From contig LS997563.1 of NCBI GenBank assembly GCA_000469685.2, forward strand, positions 1,564,869-1,628,868: a stretch of DNA of 64,000 bases. The letters run 5' to 3'. Positions 1 through 13,639 of the stretch are shown here, piece by piece. The stretch's first letter is position 1, and the number at the start of each line of letters is the position of its first letter. This DNA is from Haemonchus contortus (Eukaryota; Nematoda; Chromadorea; Rhabditida; Trichostrongylidae). The position numbers and the translations under genes are program-made. The notes under the pieces were generated by a model. That model had not been told where the DNA came from, searched no databases, and saw only the letters and a list, made by a program, of their open reading frames with translations.

Positions 1-792
1 TGATTCTGATCCAGATTCTCATACCAATTCCTAGAACCTTTAGAGAAATCTGCAATCTAGACCAAAAAAATCAGGCTTCTCTTGTCTTTCATTCAATTGA
101 ATTCAATTTCGTAGGGAACTCTACGTAGATTATCAGATTTGGAAAAAATATTCCTCGACGTAGACCTCTATTATATTGCTCAATTGTTAGACTCATGTGG
201 AAACAACTGCATCTGCCGGTTCCCAGCAATAGATCCATCTTCTAGCTAGTCTATTCGATTATTTTTCGCAAGTGCCACTACAAAAAAAAACTGAAAGTAG
301 GGAATGAGAAGAGAAAAGTAATTCGAAGGTTATGCCCGTAACATTTGTGGGCCTACCTTCAAGACAAGAGCTGGCGGCTGGCAAAAAGCACCTCCCTGGA
401 AAAACCACTACGCGCAGCTTGACGCTCGGGATGATGTTTTCTTGATATTAATTATTAACAGTTACGGTGAAAAGATGGAATTGCTCACTTGCCTGCCGGT
501 GTGGTAGGCATGTGTTCGAATTCAAGCAGTTGACTGGTCCCATCCACAGTGCGTAGAGAATCACCAAAACTTCCATTTACCAAATTTTGTCACAGTCAAA
601 AAAGTTGCCATAGTCAGAGATCGTTTCAAGAAGTGAGGAGATGGGGCTGCTAATGCTGCGGGAAGATGGATAAAAATCACATACTTCCAGTGGTAAGCAG
701 TAAAATTGCAAGAATATCCTAGGGATACTACTTTGAAAAAAATTTGTCTTTTTCTGGAAATGCTGTCAATCACAATTATTCAATCTGTGCGC
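1..792. other. No gene recognised
   Basis: A/T-rich sequence with short frames only. A line around 490-545 (GGTGTGGTAGGCATGTGTTC) may be an old SINE trace, too weak to call. Confidence 0.3.
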
Positions 793-1030
793 CTTAACGG
801 ACGTGGTGTAGTGGCAAACAGCACGCTATCCCACATGCAATGTCCGATATCTAATCTCAAATTAGTACTTGCCAAGTCAACCAAGTCTTTCATCCCTCCT
901 GCGTCTGTTAATTGGTACAGATTCATCTTGTAGGATAGACTAACTGACTTCTACATCTGCTAGGAACTAGACTTTTATAAGCCACATTCCTGTCCAGGAC
1001 GCACCTTCGTTTTCGAATGGAAGTCGAAAC
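793..1030 (+). repeat. tRNA-derived SINE copy
   Basis: GGTGTAGTGGCAAACAGCACG keeps the A-box-like head, followed by TTAATTGGTACAGATTCATC and ACTTCTACATC, as in the reference copy at 30075-30358. The B box is worn. Confidence 0.5.
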
Positions 1031-1731
1031 AAAAGCTTCACGACTGGAATCCACTAAGATTACACATTTTAACATTTCCTTATTATTTGTTGGCAGTGAA
1101 AAGGGAAATGAAGGATAGTTTGAGCTCTGAAAATAACTTCAACTCACTTCGAAAGGGACAGTATTACGACCACCCCATTGCAGCCTAATTTATGCCATTT
1201 CTAATTATTCATTCATCTCTTCTTGAAGCTGGATTTGTTTACGATTAGGTGGAGAGAAGTGGGTCTCATCCCTTATAATAATCATACACTCAAGAGCTCC
1301 CATCGTCATTCGTTCTAACGCTTCATGGCGACCTTTTCCCGGTACCTTTTTATACCTCTAATCGGTGTTATTAACATGATATTTTATGAATTTTAAATTA
1401 GAGGACACTCAAAATTATAATTTATGAAAATTAAATTATACCTTCATTTTTGTAATAGCATGATTGCTAGGCTTATTGTTCAACGTTTCCTTTCTCTAGA
1501 ATGAAAATTCTTGCTGAATGGAGTTCGAGGCGTAGCCATCACGCGTAACAGTTCACCGTTGACCACGCTTTACCTTCTTTTATCCAATCGTTTTGGTTTT
1601 CCTTGTTTTGCCTTCCGCAAAACGGATGTCTTTGTCAGACAAACCGTAGCAACATTATTCAGAATTGTTTGAAAAATGGAAAATGCTAAGTATTTTAGAA
1701 AATTCCGTGATTCTCGTCCCTGATTGTAGCA

Positions 1732-4700
1732 ATGGATTGTAGTGATATTGAACTGCTGATTAAAAACGTGTGGTTTCTGTCGGCTGTATGCCTTCAGGCT
1801 GTTGCTAGTTATATTTCAGCTGTAATTTGTATTATTGTGGCGACAAAATGCAAAAGTCTTCATTTTCACATAAATTGTAGGGTGAGTGACTTCAGGGAGA
1901 TATTTGGTGTTTGTTTTGTTGTAGATGTCATCTTCATGCTTCTAGCTCGAGCTTTTTTTTCGCTGAATCTGCAAGCATATTTTTTTCTCCTCTTTTTTTC
2001 TCTGGAAAATTAAATTAGTTGCTCCAGCTCACTGAAAAACTTCAGCTGTTCTTAAATAAGGTGCAGACGACCTTGCTGTAAATAACCATGCTACTGTGAA
2101 CGGTTTTTCTCGTTCTTCCCCTTAGCTTTGAATTCTTCGCATTCTGCTCCATAGCATTAATTCTAATACGTAAGACGGTCCCTAATCTTGTCTATCGTCG
2201 TTATGTCTCCCTTCCACAGCTTCTTCTGCTGCCATCTGGATGTGGGCGAGATCATTCATGAGCGCATCATATATGTACGTAGTCCCTCGTGGACACATCC
2301 CTCAGGACATTTACGCCGGAGAATTTCTTTTAAGCCATCCAGTCCTTTTCATTACATTATATTACATTACATGTATTTCCGTTATTCATCTGAAATAAAC
2401 AGAGAAATGGGCCATGATCCCGACCATTCAGAAGTTGCTGCTATGTTCTTCCAATCTGTTTCCGCGAACATCTTGAAATCGTCTCCTCACCATATACGTG
2501 GTCGTCACACTGGTCTGATACCATAGGGTTTCCATTTCATCAGCCTTACTTCCCACCTTGTCTGGTACCTTGTCATTAATTTATTCGCATCCACTTAGAT
2601 CCACTTGCGCTTTCTGGCTTCGACGACAGCGTCCTTAAAGGCACGGTCCACGATAAAAAAGGTTACCGAGTTCTTCCTCTAGGAATACTCAGCGAACCCC
2701 ATGGATGGTAGAAGGGACCCTCTCGCTCCCACAATCTCGGCGCTTCGGGCATAGTAGAAGCCCCGCTACTGCCGCAGTTCGCTTTCCCGCCCCTCGATCG
2801 GTGTCACGTTAGACGAGTGTCGAGACAATACAGATTGCTATTATTCGTTCTAGGACCCACGCACAATCAGCTAATCGCCGAGTGATGAGGCGATGTTTTC
2901 CTACCATTTTTTCTCTGTTTTTCTTTTTGCTGCCGCGATCCCTTATTTAATTTCCCACTCCTAGAGGCTGAAAAAGGTGAGCTACTTTTGCTGTTACTAG
3001 GGTTTTTTGTTTACTCATGCTTATAAGTGAATGAATTTTGGGTTACCATTGTCTGTTATTCGCACCAGGACCCACACGCGCGCAGTGAAACACACTGTTT
3101 AGCTCGTCCGGGCGCCCCACCTTCTTCATTTTTCTTGTTTCATTTTCGTCCAGCCCCCTTTTTAACGGTTTTTCGGAGCCTTTTTCACTTTGGAAACACC
3201 GATGCACTCAATTTCTTCACCTGAGTCGCACTAGTTTCGATCTTGTCTTCCATTTTTCATCATTATCTGGATTACTCAAAATTATCGTAAACTGTGCCTC
3301 TAAGTTTAGTCCTTCCTCGTAGTACTGCATTTGGTACCCTGTCGCGAAGACGGAGACCCAGCATTTGGCGCTCCATTCGTCGCCTACATTTTCTAATGCG
3401 ATCTTCCGCTGCCCTGGTTAAGGCCCCGTTTCACAACCATACAGAAGAGTTGGTAATACGCAAATGTGAAAGAAGCGTCGTTTAGTCATAATTGGTGTCA
3501 TTCGGCTTCTCAATAGAGCTCGGACTTTTCTGCTAATACTCCACGCAGCGCTGATCCTTCTCTCCAAAGAAGCAGCCTCATTCATAGTTCGAAGTCGCAC
3601 TTATGGAAGCAGTAAAAAATCAAGGATGAAGCACAGCTCACTACTGATAATGAGTATGTCGACTAGTTACCAAATAAACAATTGGTAAATAGCCAGTATA
3701 ACACGCTCACTCCTCCCTTTGTACGCTGGTCGGTTGTGCAGGGAAACACCGGCGAATGGGCTCCACCGGCATCAGCACGTAGGTGAGTATAGGTACGGGT
3801 TACCGGTTAACTTCCGAAATTCGAGAATTCATTCAAAGCTTTTCTATGAGTCAAAAAAATGCAAACCCAGTTAATTATCACCGAAGTATTTCAGATACTG
3901 ATAACAACTTTACTAATATTATATATCGTACACTCGGTTGTCATCGCTGCTTTGCAAGTAAGTTCTCATTTTGTTTTATGATTCTTCCTACAACTTTTCT
4001 ACATGTAAATACAACAATATATTGAGCAAGAAAATTCATATTCGTGAGTGGTCACCATAACAAAGCCAGATTGTTCGCTTAACTCATATTCAGCGTTATC
4101 ATATATGGGTTACGAAAAAATGCCGATTCTTAACACCAAGAAGGAATACGGCACTTCGGGCTGCTTATCCATTTGCATGAATTTAGGTGTGAGGGCGACT
4201 AATGAAATTGACTGCTACCACCGGTCCCGTAAGTGCTGATCGGCTCGAAACGTTGCCCATGTGAGTGCTGATAAGCTATGACGTAAAGAGCGCTGGCTTG
4301 CCGTGCAGGTAGCGCGCGGCACACCAGATCGTCATCTCGATCGCTACGCAATGTTTCACTTTGAATTACCGCGTGCGTGTATTTGAACGCAACTTAGAAC
4401 GTTGGTCTACTTCGCTTGAACTCGGACGAGGTTGATAAGTTTTCTTACGTTTGCACTATGCCGAGGTTTAGAGATAGCCGTACATGGCAACTTAGAACGT
4501 GCCAGTGAGAAATGGAAAGAAACTGCTTGTAGAAATATTGGAGTGGAAGTGAAATAAGGCGTGACGAGTATTTTTCCTTGTAGAAAGCGAAAGAATTAGA
4601 AAATGAAGCACTAGCTTGGTGAGTCGAAGCAATCCCTCACAAGCACCGAAGTTGTATCTAAATGTCCGCGCGCGGGAAAATAATTGAAACCGAAGCGCTT

Positions 4701-7700
4701 GCGCCGTTGAACCGTGTCCGTCACAAGGTCGCAATAAGCTACGCCGCACGCGACGTGTGCGACGATAGAATCGGAAGTTTCCCATGGCATAACAGCCGTT
4801 GAAGAGGTAAGCACAAGCGGGGTCTCGGTAGAATAGGGAGTGATCCCGTCTGCGGCCGAAGTTTTTTCCACAATCCAGCTCACCATCCTCGTTAGTATTT
4901 TCCAGCAAGGAATTCCAACTTTTTCGGAGTCACGATTTGTTCTCTGAGTTTTGAACCTTTTCAGACCGCACAAATGATTCAGTACTTGACCACTGCAGAA
5001 CCATGCGATGTAGGCTTGCCACCTGACATTTGTTTTTATCTACGGGTCCCGGCGTCATGCTGCATGGTGTGCTTTAGTGCTTTACAGGTACGTGAAGCGT
5101 TTTTCGTTTTTTTTGCCAAATTTGATGAAATGAGAAAATTTACAAATCAGTGAGGGGTTGGCTTTGGGAAGAAACATTTGTGTAACTCCGGTTTTTGTCA
5201 CGCATGATCCAGTTTCCGGATCTCGGATCGATCTCCAACTAGTCCAACGGAGTCTTTCATCCATCTGACCCGTTCAATTGGTACCAACCTCGTTTGAAAA
5301 GATGAATAGCATTTATTAGGTTGGCAAATAAGTCCTGCGACAAAATGGAGACCTTTTTTCAATCATTTCTAAATTTTTTCATATTAATCAATTTTCGGAA
5401 AAATTTTTACCGAAGAAGTCAACAACCTTCTTTTATCCTTAGAGCCAATCACTGATGCCATCTCTCCAGAAGTAAGGGAGCCGTGACTCAAAGAAGTAAT
5501 TGACTACCGTTTTTGGATCACATTAAGTTACGAATTTCTTTTCCACAATGGGATGCTCGAAAAGGCGGAGCATATGGTAGTTAGAAGGAGGAGCACTCCG
5601 GGAGTACGACTGATGAGTAACCTGGAACCAAGCGGGATCGGTGAACTTTTGACGTGGATCTAAAGCGAATTTTCGACGTGCGTTGTCCCTCTGTAGGGGC
5701 CTGATTTACGGTTTGATCGCCCTTCTCTAACCCCGTTGGCCAAATAAAGGGGATCATAGTTGCAAGCGATAGCTCTGTCCATCTAGCCCGCGTTTAGCAA
5801 CTCATAGTGGATGGATTCCTTCAACCTCCATTGAATTAAGGGACGATGCTTGCGTTACTCCGAAGGCTAGTATCTCCTGCAGTGAAGCGATCCAACCGAT
5901 TGTTGACCGTCGATCGGTGAGCAGTGCTAGCATCGAATAGATTGCTGATATTTCGAGCCGCTATATTCGCGTTTTTGCCTTGGCGTGCTAAGTAGAAGGT
6001 GATGGTACGAATCGGGTGTTGTCTATTCATTGACCGTAATGCTGCGAAAGCCCACACGCGTGCCCATATCTACTCACGAGTTGATTGCCCGGGGAACGTC
6101 CTACAAGTTCATCACCCTTGCTACCGTGTTCACACTGTTAATACAAATTTTCAACGCTTCAAATTTTTTGTCGCAGGACTTATTTGCCAACCTAATAGTT
6201 CTTCACCCGTTGACCATGGAAAATTATTGTATAGGCCACTTAAGGGATCGAATGCGGTGCGCATCTTGAAGACGGTATTGGATAACGCCAGAAGTTTTCT
6301 TTAAGCAAGGTCACTCAGAGGAGGCTGTGAACCTGGACGTGAAGTGTAGACTTAGATCTTCTTCTACATAGAACTGTTTACCAAAAGTGCTCTGGACGGG
6401 TTTTCTAGAAACCCTTGAACTCCCTACCCTTGATCGCGTTGCGGGGAACGATATGGATTGATGGAGGGAACACTCAAAGTTTGCCCGATTGGGGCTTCAT
6501 CCCTGACTTCAGAGACTATTGAAAAAGATTTCCACAACTAATCCTTAGGTTCTGCACTTTTTCATCGACTTAAAAATCACATGTCTGTTGAGAAGGGCAA
6601 GAGAAGGTGTTAATTTTTCAGTTCGCAATGGTTCTCGAACGAGCCATAGCCCTGTGGAAGCGGGAGCAATACGAATCATACGGTCCACAATTGGGAATAA
6701 TCTCAGTAATTGTTTCGGTCAGGATATTTCTTTTTCGTTGACAAAGAAAATGTCCTTCGGTGCATCTTTCGATTCCCACAACCTCCGAATCTCTGTACTT
6801 TTTTTTCGATATGTGGTGGGAATTGATAATTAGTGATCAGAAGTATAAAACAAGGAAAGAATCTTTGACTTTGAAGATCTCATTGAGGTTGCATATCATT
6901 CGGGAACTCCGGAAAAGGTCCAATTCTATCGCCAATAGAACTAGGGCGCCGCATACGTTGCGCAGCCCTTTGCGATTGCGAGAAGGACACGTTAGAATCG
7001 TGTAGGTACCTCGGTGTTCGAATTATTTTCCCGCGCGCGGAAACTCGAATGCAACATCGTCGCTGCAGCGGTCCTGCCCGTTTTCAGTCGGGAAGCTCCT
7101 TCAAATCACTCACTTACTCCTTCAATTTCTAATTCTTCTATTTTCTGCGTAAGAAAAGAAAAAGATTAACATGGTCATTCTACTTCCACCTGCTTTTACG
7201 AGCAGATCTACCTCATTTCCCAACAATGCGTTCAGAACTTCATTCAAGTTGCCGCGCGCGGGAAAGTAGTTCAAGTTGAAGCATGGCCCTGCACAGCACA
7301 CGCGATGAAAGTCTGTCGCGTCGTGCGGTGTTACGCAGCAGACTGCCGGCAGCTTCAAACGACGATAGAATCGGGACCAACCCTCGCAACCCTTACTTCT
7401 AGTGGTGTTTTCCTCCTAATCCTTCAGCACGGGTGTTTTAGAATGAATTATGTGGATCGCTCTCTAAATATGAAATTAATGTTGTTCACTATAGGCTTGA
7501 AGGCCTACTTGATTCGACGATTTTTCTTCAGATAGGCGCATCGATTGGCGTTATGGCATGGGCGGTACAAAAAGAAAATTTCGCGACTCACAGCTTTTAC
7601 TGCTCAACCGTCACTGCTCAAACTGCTGATCGGATATCACTTCTGTCTTATGGACTCTGTGTTTTGGACCTGATTACGCTTCTAGGGATCATCTTCCTGA

Positions 7701-9710
7701 ATATTTTCAACAATTTTACTATGAAGTGGTGAGCATCTAGTTAATTGATGATATATTTCCTTCAGTGTGTTTCGTGCATAAGAAAGTGGCTGGGAATAGT
7801 AAATAATTGAAGAGCTCTCTGACACGAAGACTGCGCGCTTTGATCGCGCATCGATCGCACTTCTGCGATACGCGGCGGTTGCGGTGAGCGCGACGCGATC
7901 TTTGAAAAGAAGGTACCACACCCTCTCCTATGCGTGAATTCGAATATGGGGCATTCTAGAAATTGACCGATCGGTGTTCGGTCAGTACCGAGTGAGCCAC
8001 TCTAGTCACAGTTGCGTACCTACATAGATTCCCTCAAACAATCTGGTGCTGGGTGACTACGCTAAGGCAGGTGATTACAGGAGTACCGATTTGGGTTTAG
8101 ATTTTGATAAATGTTGAATAGGTGCTCCACCCGAGGCGCTTTCAGAATCATTGAGAAGTAGACTAGGATCGTCTTTGTGACAGACTCAAGACTTACCAGA
8201 TGAAGATTGATTGGGTAAAACTGCAAGCGATGACTGCTCGAAATGAGACAAATCCATAAAAACGGCTGAAAAATGATTTATAGTGATGCAGTTACTGTAA
8301 ATTCGATTTTTCAGGTTTAAAAAGTTATTCAACCTACAATCCTATCAGCTACGTGAAAATGCCCACGTTATTCGTGTCATGCTACCATTGACTATATTCC
8401 AAACTGTGTGCTACTTGTTATTTTCGATTTTGAGCGTTGTAATCGTCTCATCTCGCGACAATTTGCCACTAATAACATATCAGACGCTTATCGTTTTGAT
8501 ATATGTAAGCGTATGCAAAAATTTACAACACGTAATTGTGGTGAACAAATATTTCCAGAACAAATTGAATTGCTCAGGGAATAAAATGTCAGGCAATGAA
8601 GTTGCAGTAAACTAATTCAAAGAGTAATTTGGGATGAGATCAGTTCTACAGAACTGTTAGGGGAAACAAAACTTCGGATTGGCAGAAACAAAATCAGAAG
8701 GAAGAAACCTTCCTTCCTTCTTCTCTGCTCTTCTCTCTCATTTTCCCTTGTTAAACACTTCCTGAAATTCTTCTCCCACACCTTCCCTTGTCGAAGACGC
8801 CCTGAGGAGGGCGTGACATACACCGCGAGCTAGACTGTGACACACACTTGTAACTCTGTAGTGAAAAGTAGTGAAAATAATCAGTCTTGTCTACTAAATA
8901 GCACGGAAAGTTACGGTAGCAACCAAATGTAGTCAGGGGTTCTTCAACAGTACAAATGCATAGCTACAGCTCAGGAATGAACTGTTCAAATGGGCGAACG
9001 TCCGTTGCGCGCGTCCGTCGAAAATAGGTCACCCCGCCCACTTCGCGCGCGGCGCACCCCACTGAGGTCTCGAGATGACGCTACAGTACCATCAAGTGTG
9101 AGTGGAGCAAACGATTTGCATTTGTCCATGTTATCTTCTCATTGGCTGACTGCCGTGGACCAAGCGCAAACCGTATGCCCTACTGACAGCTGCGACGTCT
9201 GTCAGGTATCGCGGCCTGACTCGCCGCATGCGGCGGCTGCGGCGTGACCTAGTTTCTACGGACGCGCGCAACGAAGCGCACCCGGTCAAAGGACTACCCG
9301 GTTGCCTACAGAGTACAATTTGATAGACTCCAGCAAAATGGACATTTAGAGTCCTTTTTGTGCCACTTTGTTTTCGACAAGGTTCCAAGGCGTGATAGGG
9401 GTAATGTCAAGGTTAGTGCCACCCTTTTCCCTGCCTTACTTATCTGGGAGTAATGCTCAATAAGATCAAGTTTCACCAAAGTCTAGAAATTCCTGAGAAA
9501 GTACTCGTTCTCTTTGAAAATACATATTTTCAGCTGATACCTTACTATACTGCGGTTTCTCCTATTATAATATGGTACATTATTCGATGGTCGCGGAAGA
9601 TGCGAGAAATCAAATTGGAAAATCTTCGACAACAAGCAAAAACGGCGGACAACGAGCTCTATTTCAGAGAGCTCAGCAAAATGTGGAATGCTGTACCAGT
9701 AGAAAGATAG
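1732..9710 (+). CDS. Gene A: Sra-superfamily 7TM chemoreceptor, 7 exons, 331 aa
   Basis: Predicted nematode chemosensory GPCR (Sra/Srab-like) of the ciliary or plasma membrane; ligand unknown. Exons: 1732-1881, 3895-3957, 4965-5087, 6622-6717, 7532-7728, 8315-8504, 9534-9710, joined at GT..AG borders with an open frame throughout. Exon 1 starts MDCSDIELLI, holds TM1 and ends FHINCR. Exon 2 is TM2 (ILITTLLILYIVHS). Exon 3 has EPC with Cys85, a likely disulfide partner of Cys168 in exon 5. Exon 4 has the family ER pair (118-119) and ALWKREQYESYG. Exon 6 has YQLREN (220-225) before TM6. Exon 7 has TM7 and RWSR, with a basic tail ending in a YF..L..MW-like motif. The ATG follows a TTGTAG acceptor by two bases, so a spliced leader may join there. 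AATAAA lies at 9725-9730. Introns carry MITE M1, a LINE piece, a mariner and an inverted-repeat element. Looks intact; assignment within the superfamily is less sure. Confidence 0.85.
2635..3304. mobile_element. TTAA-type MITE, group M1
   Basis: Ends TTAAAGGCACGGTCCACGAT and the complement of ATCGTAAACTGTGCCTCTAA. The inner sequence is shared with the copies at 30565-31141 and 52024-52584, including GTTCTAGGACCCACGCACAA, CCGCGATCCCTTATTTAAT and a stretch around ATGCTTATAAGTGAATGAAT. TTAA at the ends suggests piggyBac-type mobilisation. Lies in intron 1 of gene A. Confidence 0.65.
3290..3604 (-). pseudogene. RTE-type LINE reverse transcriptase fragment (C-terminal)
   Basis: The minus strand reads MNEAASLERRISAAW, SISRKVRALLRS, RRFFHICVLPTLLYGCETG, then after a frame change LTRAAEDRIRKCRRRMERQ and MLGLRLRDRVPN. 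This order (an ELxRR..AAW segment, CVLPTLLYGCET, then a MERxMLG..LRDR segment) is typical of the C-terminal part of RTE-like non-LTR retrotransposons. It is truncated at both ends and frameshifted, next to MITE M1 in intron 1 of gene A. Confidence 0.65.
4492..4800. repeat. Dispersed repeat related to 7110-7400
   Basis: Shares GCGCGCGGGAAAATAATTGA and GACGATAGAATCGG, in the same order, with the block in intron 4 of gene A. Overlapping minus-strand frames of 120-138 codons here are not like known proteins and sit wholly in the intron. Confidence 0.35.
5190..5300 (+). repeat. SINE fragment
   Basis: CGGATCTCGGATCGATCTCC, CTTTCATCCATCTGACCCG and TTCAATTGGTACCAACCTCG follow the SINE body order. 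It ends at the mariner border near 5316, perhaps cut by it. Confidence 0.4.
5316..6195 (-). mobile_element. mariner-family element, shortened and decayed
   Basis: Inverted ends TTAGGTTGGCAAATAAGTCC and its complement mark a mariner, about 880 bases long against roughly 1.3 kb for a full element. The minus strand codes pieces of transposase: IRTITFYLARQGKNANIAAR and a GDTSL segment (N-terminal helix-turn-helix region, about 6057-5836), ESIHYELLNAG, then NYHMLRL, each in a different or broken frame. It sits in intron 3 of gene A, opposite to that gene. Confidence 0.7.
7005..7290. repeat. Inverted GCGCGCGGGAAA repeat in gene A intron 4
   Basis: CGAATTATTTTCCCGCGCGC at 7019 and GCCGCGCGCGGGAAAGTAGT at 7251 face each other. 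The same unit with its flank (GCGCGCGGGAAAATAATTGA, and further on GACGATAGAATCGG) recurs at 4660-4780 in intron 2 of gene A, so it is a small dispersed repeat. Origin unknown. Confidence 0.4.
8992..9283. mobile_element. CpG-rich inverted-repeat element
   Basis: About 42-base inverted ends: the left begins GGGCGAACGTCCGTTGCGCG and the right ends CGCGCGCAACGAAGCGCACC. Both contain GCGCGCGTCCGT.GAAA.TAGGTCAC. The middle is non-coding. It sits in intron 6 of gene A. Transposon family unknown. Confidence 0.55.
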
Positions 9711-9730
9711 CTGCGTCTCTATAAAATAAA

Positions 9731-12700
9731 AGAAATTAATCTGAATCACAAATTCAGTAACATTTCGTAACCGCACGACCACTACCAAGCTCGAATTCCT
9801 CCAATTGGGAGGCGAGAGTTAGGATAACAGTGTGTTCAAGTCAAATTGGGTTGTGAAATGAATAATTTTAGGAGTACGTAGAATATCTCGTAAAACATCT
9901 GTTCTTTGGAATAGCCACTCACTCTGTAACTCATCAGAATCGGGTTTTAGATAGAAGGAGGTGGAAGATCATATAAAAGGTATATAATGTTTGCTTCCTA
10001 TAATCGTAGAGCTTCTTCGGAACAGGAAGACAGAATTTAGGCTCTTTCAAAATATCTCAGTTCTCGTATGTATTACTGCAATATATAGTCCGACAGCTTT
10101 GAAGCGTCTTTCAATCCCTTTTGTGCAACCTCGGCACAAGAATCATACATACTGCATGAAACGTTCATGAACATATGTACTACTGGTATACCACTGGTAC
10201 CACTGGTTTGGCACACTGACATTAGCAAAGGAGAAGTCCTACACTTACGAAAATGCCGAATTCACTAGCAAGTGGTTCTAGCACGATTACCAGTGACGGT
10301 GGCAACTGTGGATGGTTCATTTTTAACCAGAGCACCTTTAATATTTCACTACCGAACACTGGCATTGCCGCTGTTATCCAGGGATTTCAAGGTTATCAGG
10401 AAGAGCGCAAGGCTGAATATGGTCAGAATCAAGTTCTCATCGACAACTAATTGGTATAGATTCAAACGTAACTTTAATTTTGAAGCTCATTCATTATCTG
10501 TCGTTTTATTGATAATGAACTACCTCGAGCGAAAGCCAGGAACGCCTCCACTCGTGCTTGTCGTTAGCCAGGCGAGTCCAGTGGTTCGTCATCGCGGTCC
10601 GGTCCAGTGGTTATCACCGCATGGCATGACGTGTTCGGCCTACCTGGCCTTCAATTTCTTGACGTAGGCGACGGCATCCATGACCTTCGTTTGTTACCGG
10701 AGCTCGGAACTCCGGATTCCCCTGTGCACATGAGTGTATCAGGAAACGCCAAGCATCCCCTTTTCACACACGCGTTCTATGACGGTAACCTCATCTTCAT
10801 AAGCAAGGAGGATCGACTGCAGTGTCGAAAAAGTGAGAGCGGACCGGATGTCTTTTCTTTTTTTACTATCCTCTTAAAGTTCTTTCCATCTCTCTCAAGC
10901 TGTATAAAAACTATCATAAGTTATTATTACCTATCATATTATATTATTGTAACCCTCTACACTCGAAATTATGCCTGAGAACCAAGCTATTAGAAAGTAG
11001 AGTTAATTCGGATTGTTGAAATCCCATCTAGCATGGCTTCATGAACTGGGTTAGTGGGATATCCAACTTTTAGACAAATTATTCTGAATGTACGACTTGT
11101 GACAGTAAATATACAATCTGGATTACAAGTGTGTTACGGCCGTTATTGCACAAACAAAGATATGACATTTTGCTCTCATCGAGACAGCGGAAGTGCTCAA
11201 CATCATTTAACACAACTAATTTCCTACTTCAGCCAATTAAACATCCAATTACCCACTGACACAAAAAACCGCACGTAATCGCCCGAAAATCTATTGAACC
11301 GAGTGCAAAGTGCGACTCTTCATTTCCGCTATCCACCCTTTTGTAAATGGCGTCTTTTTCATTTTTGTTCACAATTTCAAATTGTAAAAGTACAATTCTC
11401 GCACTGCCAGTCTTTGCAATATCACAGAAATAGAATTTTCTGGCCTAGAAAGGCTAGTTAGAAGAGTACAGTGGTTATCGAAGAGAATATGAAAATTAAA
11501 TGTTTTCGAATGAATGCTTATCAAGTGTCTATAGAAACGAAGAACTTCAAGTCTCACTAGGACTTTCCTACTACGACGTGAATTCACCCTTCGCCTGCAC
11601 CCAAACCGATAATTTTGAAGGGTGTCGAATTGCTCATCTACCTGCTTCACCTTTGCGTCATGTATACACCCCATCAAAATATCACCGAATGGAACTCTTT
11701 TGGAGCGGAAGTGCACTTATGCCCAACCCCTTTACTCCTCTTATGGCTGGAACGCCCATTCCACGTTTTTTCGGTAACCGTACTTCTTCACGTAGGTCTT
11801 CATGGTTCTAAGTCTAATATATGGCTTTTCTCGTTTTCAACCCTTTGCTCTGTCTACTAGGCCCTTTCTATAGGCAGCTTCCCAATGAACGATGTCATGC
11901 CTCCAATACTTCCATCTTAGCGGCCTCACTGCATCCCTGCAAAAAAGAGCTGCATCCCTGTAAAAAAGCCAATTTTCTCCTTTATCAGGGTAATTCAGAA
12001 CTGCTGTTTACTTGCTTCGCCCTCCCTGCAATCCCGTCTGAAAACAGTATAGTGTTCAGTTATCCCGGCGTCTTCCTACATTCTTCTTCTTATCGAGTGC
12101 CTTCCAGCCCCTCTAATACCGCTGATTGACCTTTTTTTTCTATGCTTCATTGCTTCTAATTTTGCATGTTGACTGGTACCCATAAGTTATGCGTCCAGCA
12201 CAAAAGAAAAGTCTGCAACTTGCAGGAAAGGGCGAGGTGATGTGAACTAGTATTCTTATGTATGAGTTCAGATCCAAAGAGTACGGTCAAAGGTGGAGTA
12301 GGAGGTAGGGTCGGGGGAAAGCAGGAACTCTCAACGTAACACGCCTGGAAAGATCAGCTTTCCATAGAGACTGCATAATTATCAGTTTGCGAGGTTCGGC
12401 CTGATTAGCAATGCCTCGGATGTTGGCACGTCTTTTCTGATAGACTAGGGCTCAGCAGCTCTCCAATGGGTTACCTTTTGACGACAAGTCGTACTGCAGA
12501 GTTCATATCTTTTATTCAATACTTTGATACATCTCAGTGGAGGCAAGGATTGTCCTAGAATGAATAGAGATTCGTTCACTTAGCCAAACCCAGTACGCTC
12601 TTCATAAAGCAGCTGGTTTGAGCTCAATCTGGACCACTCTGTCTAGTTTGCCGAACGCTAGAGCATCATGCTTAACAGTGGCTCGAAATGAGTCCTTTGT

Positions 12701-13639
12701 TTTTTGGCCAAAAATTCACTCTATTCCTCAATTTATTCATAGTTCTGGGAACAGAATGTGCTCTAATTCAGTCAAACTCATTTGAAACAGCTCCGTCAAC
12801 ATCACTAAACGAAAGTCGTTCCCGAATAGGGAATTACACGGTTTCAAAACGTTCCTTGGACGTTATCCTCTCTTAGAGCAAGCAAAAGAAAAGTTCTCTT
12901 GTTGAATAACAAGTTTGTTTGCCGTACCCATTAGCAGGATTGGACGCGAACCTACTCAGGCGGATTTCAATCAGGGAATTCACGCCTACTTGACACAATT
13001 TCTTTTCAGCACATATATGCACGTTTTGGCTACTCATGAGTCACTAATCATACATTACAGATATCGTCAAAAGTCTACTTCCATCCTTGAACCTATTACT
13101 CATATTGCGACCTAATAGATGGTTTGTTGGGAATTAGCTCAGAGAACAGCCTAATCCCTTTGGAGAAAGCTATCTGAATGTCGAGGCAGCAATGCTTATT
13201 CCATAATAAGCTAGCACAAGAACACTGATTCCTGACTGAATTTAATTAGGAGCAATCAAATTACTGAGTAAATCACAGTGTAACAGCAAGTTCAAAAAAC
13301 TTAAGCTAGATTGTTTTACCCCCTTCATGTAGCCCTAGAAAAAGTATAAAAACGGATTGCTGGCTCGTGAATTACCGTATATGGAAAATGTGCACTATAA
13401 TATAATCAAGTGGATTGCTATTCTGAATGGAGGACTGTATGGCGTTTCTGAATCAGATTAGCCTACGCAAAGGACTCTATTAAATTTTTCTCACATTGTA
13501 CCTATTCTTGCGTGTTGGTTGCGGTTCAATTGAATCGGTAGAGGCCGACCGACTTCTTTGGCGGGAGCCTAGTTGAAAACACAGCTTCAGATGATTTTGA
13601 GCTGCGTCTGCTCGAAAAGCTGACCACAGTAAGCCAAAG
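9731..13639. other. Gene-free stretch after gene A
   Basis: Only short open frames on both strands (largest 131 codons near 10272-10667). None has a recognisable motif, and none is bordered by good splice sites giving a longer protein. No repeat of the window's named families was noticed apart from generic A/T-rich sequence. Confidence 0.35.

Noticed and set aside
4492..4973. Overlapping minus-strand frames of 120 and 138 codons
   Set aside because: They lie in intron 2 of gene A within a dispersed repeat shared with 7110-7400.
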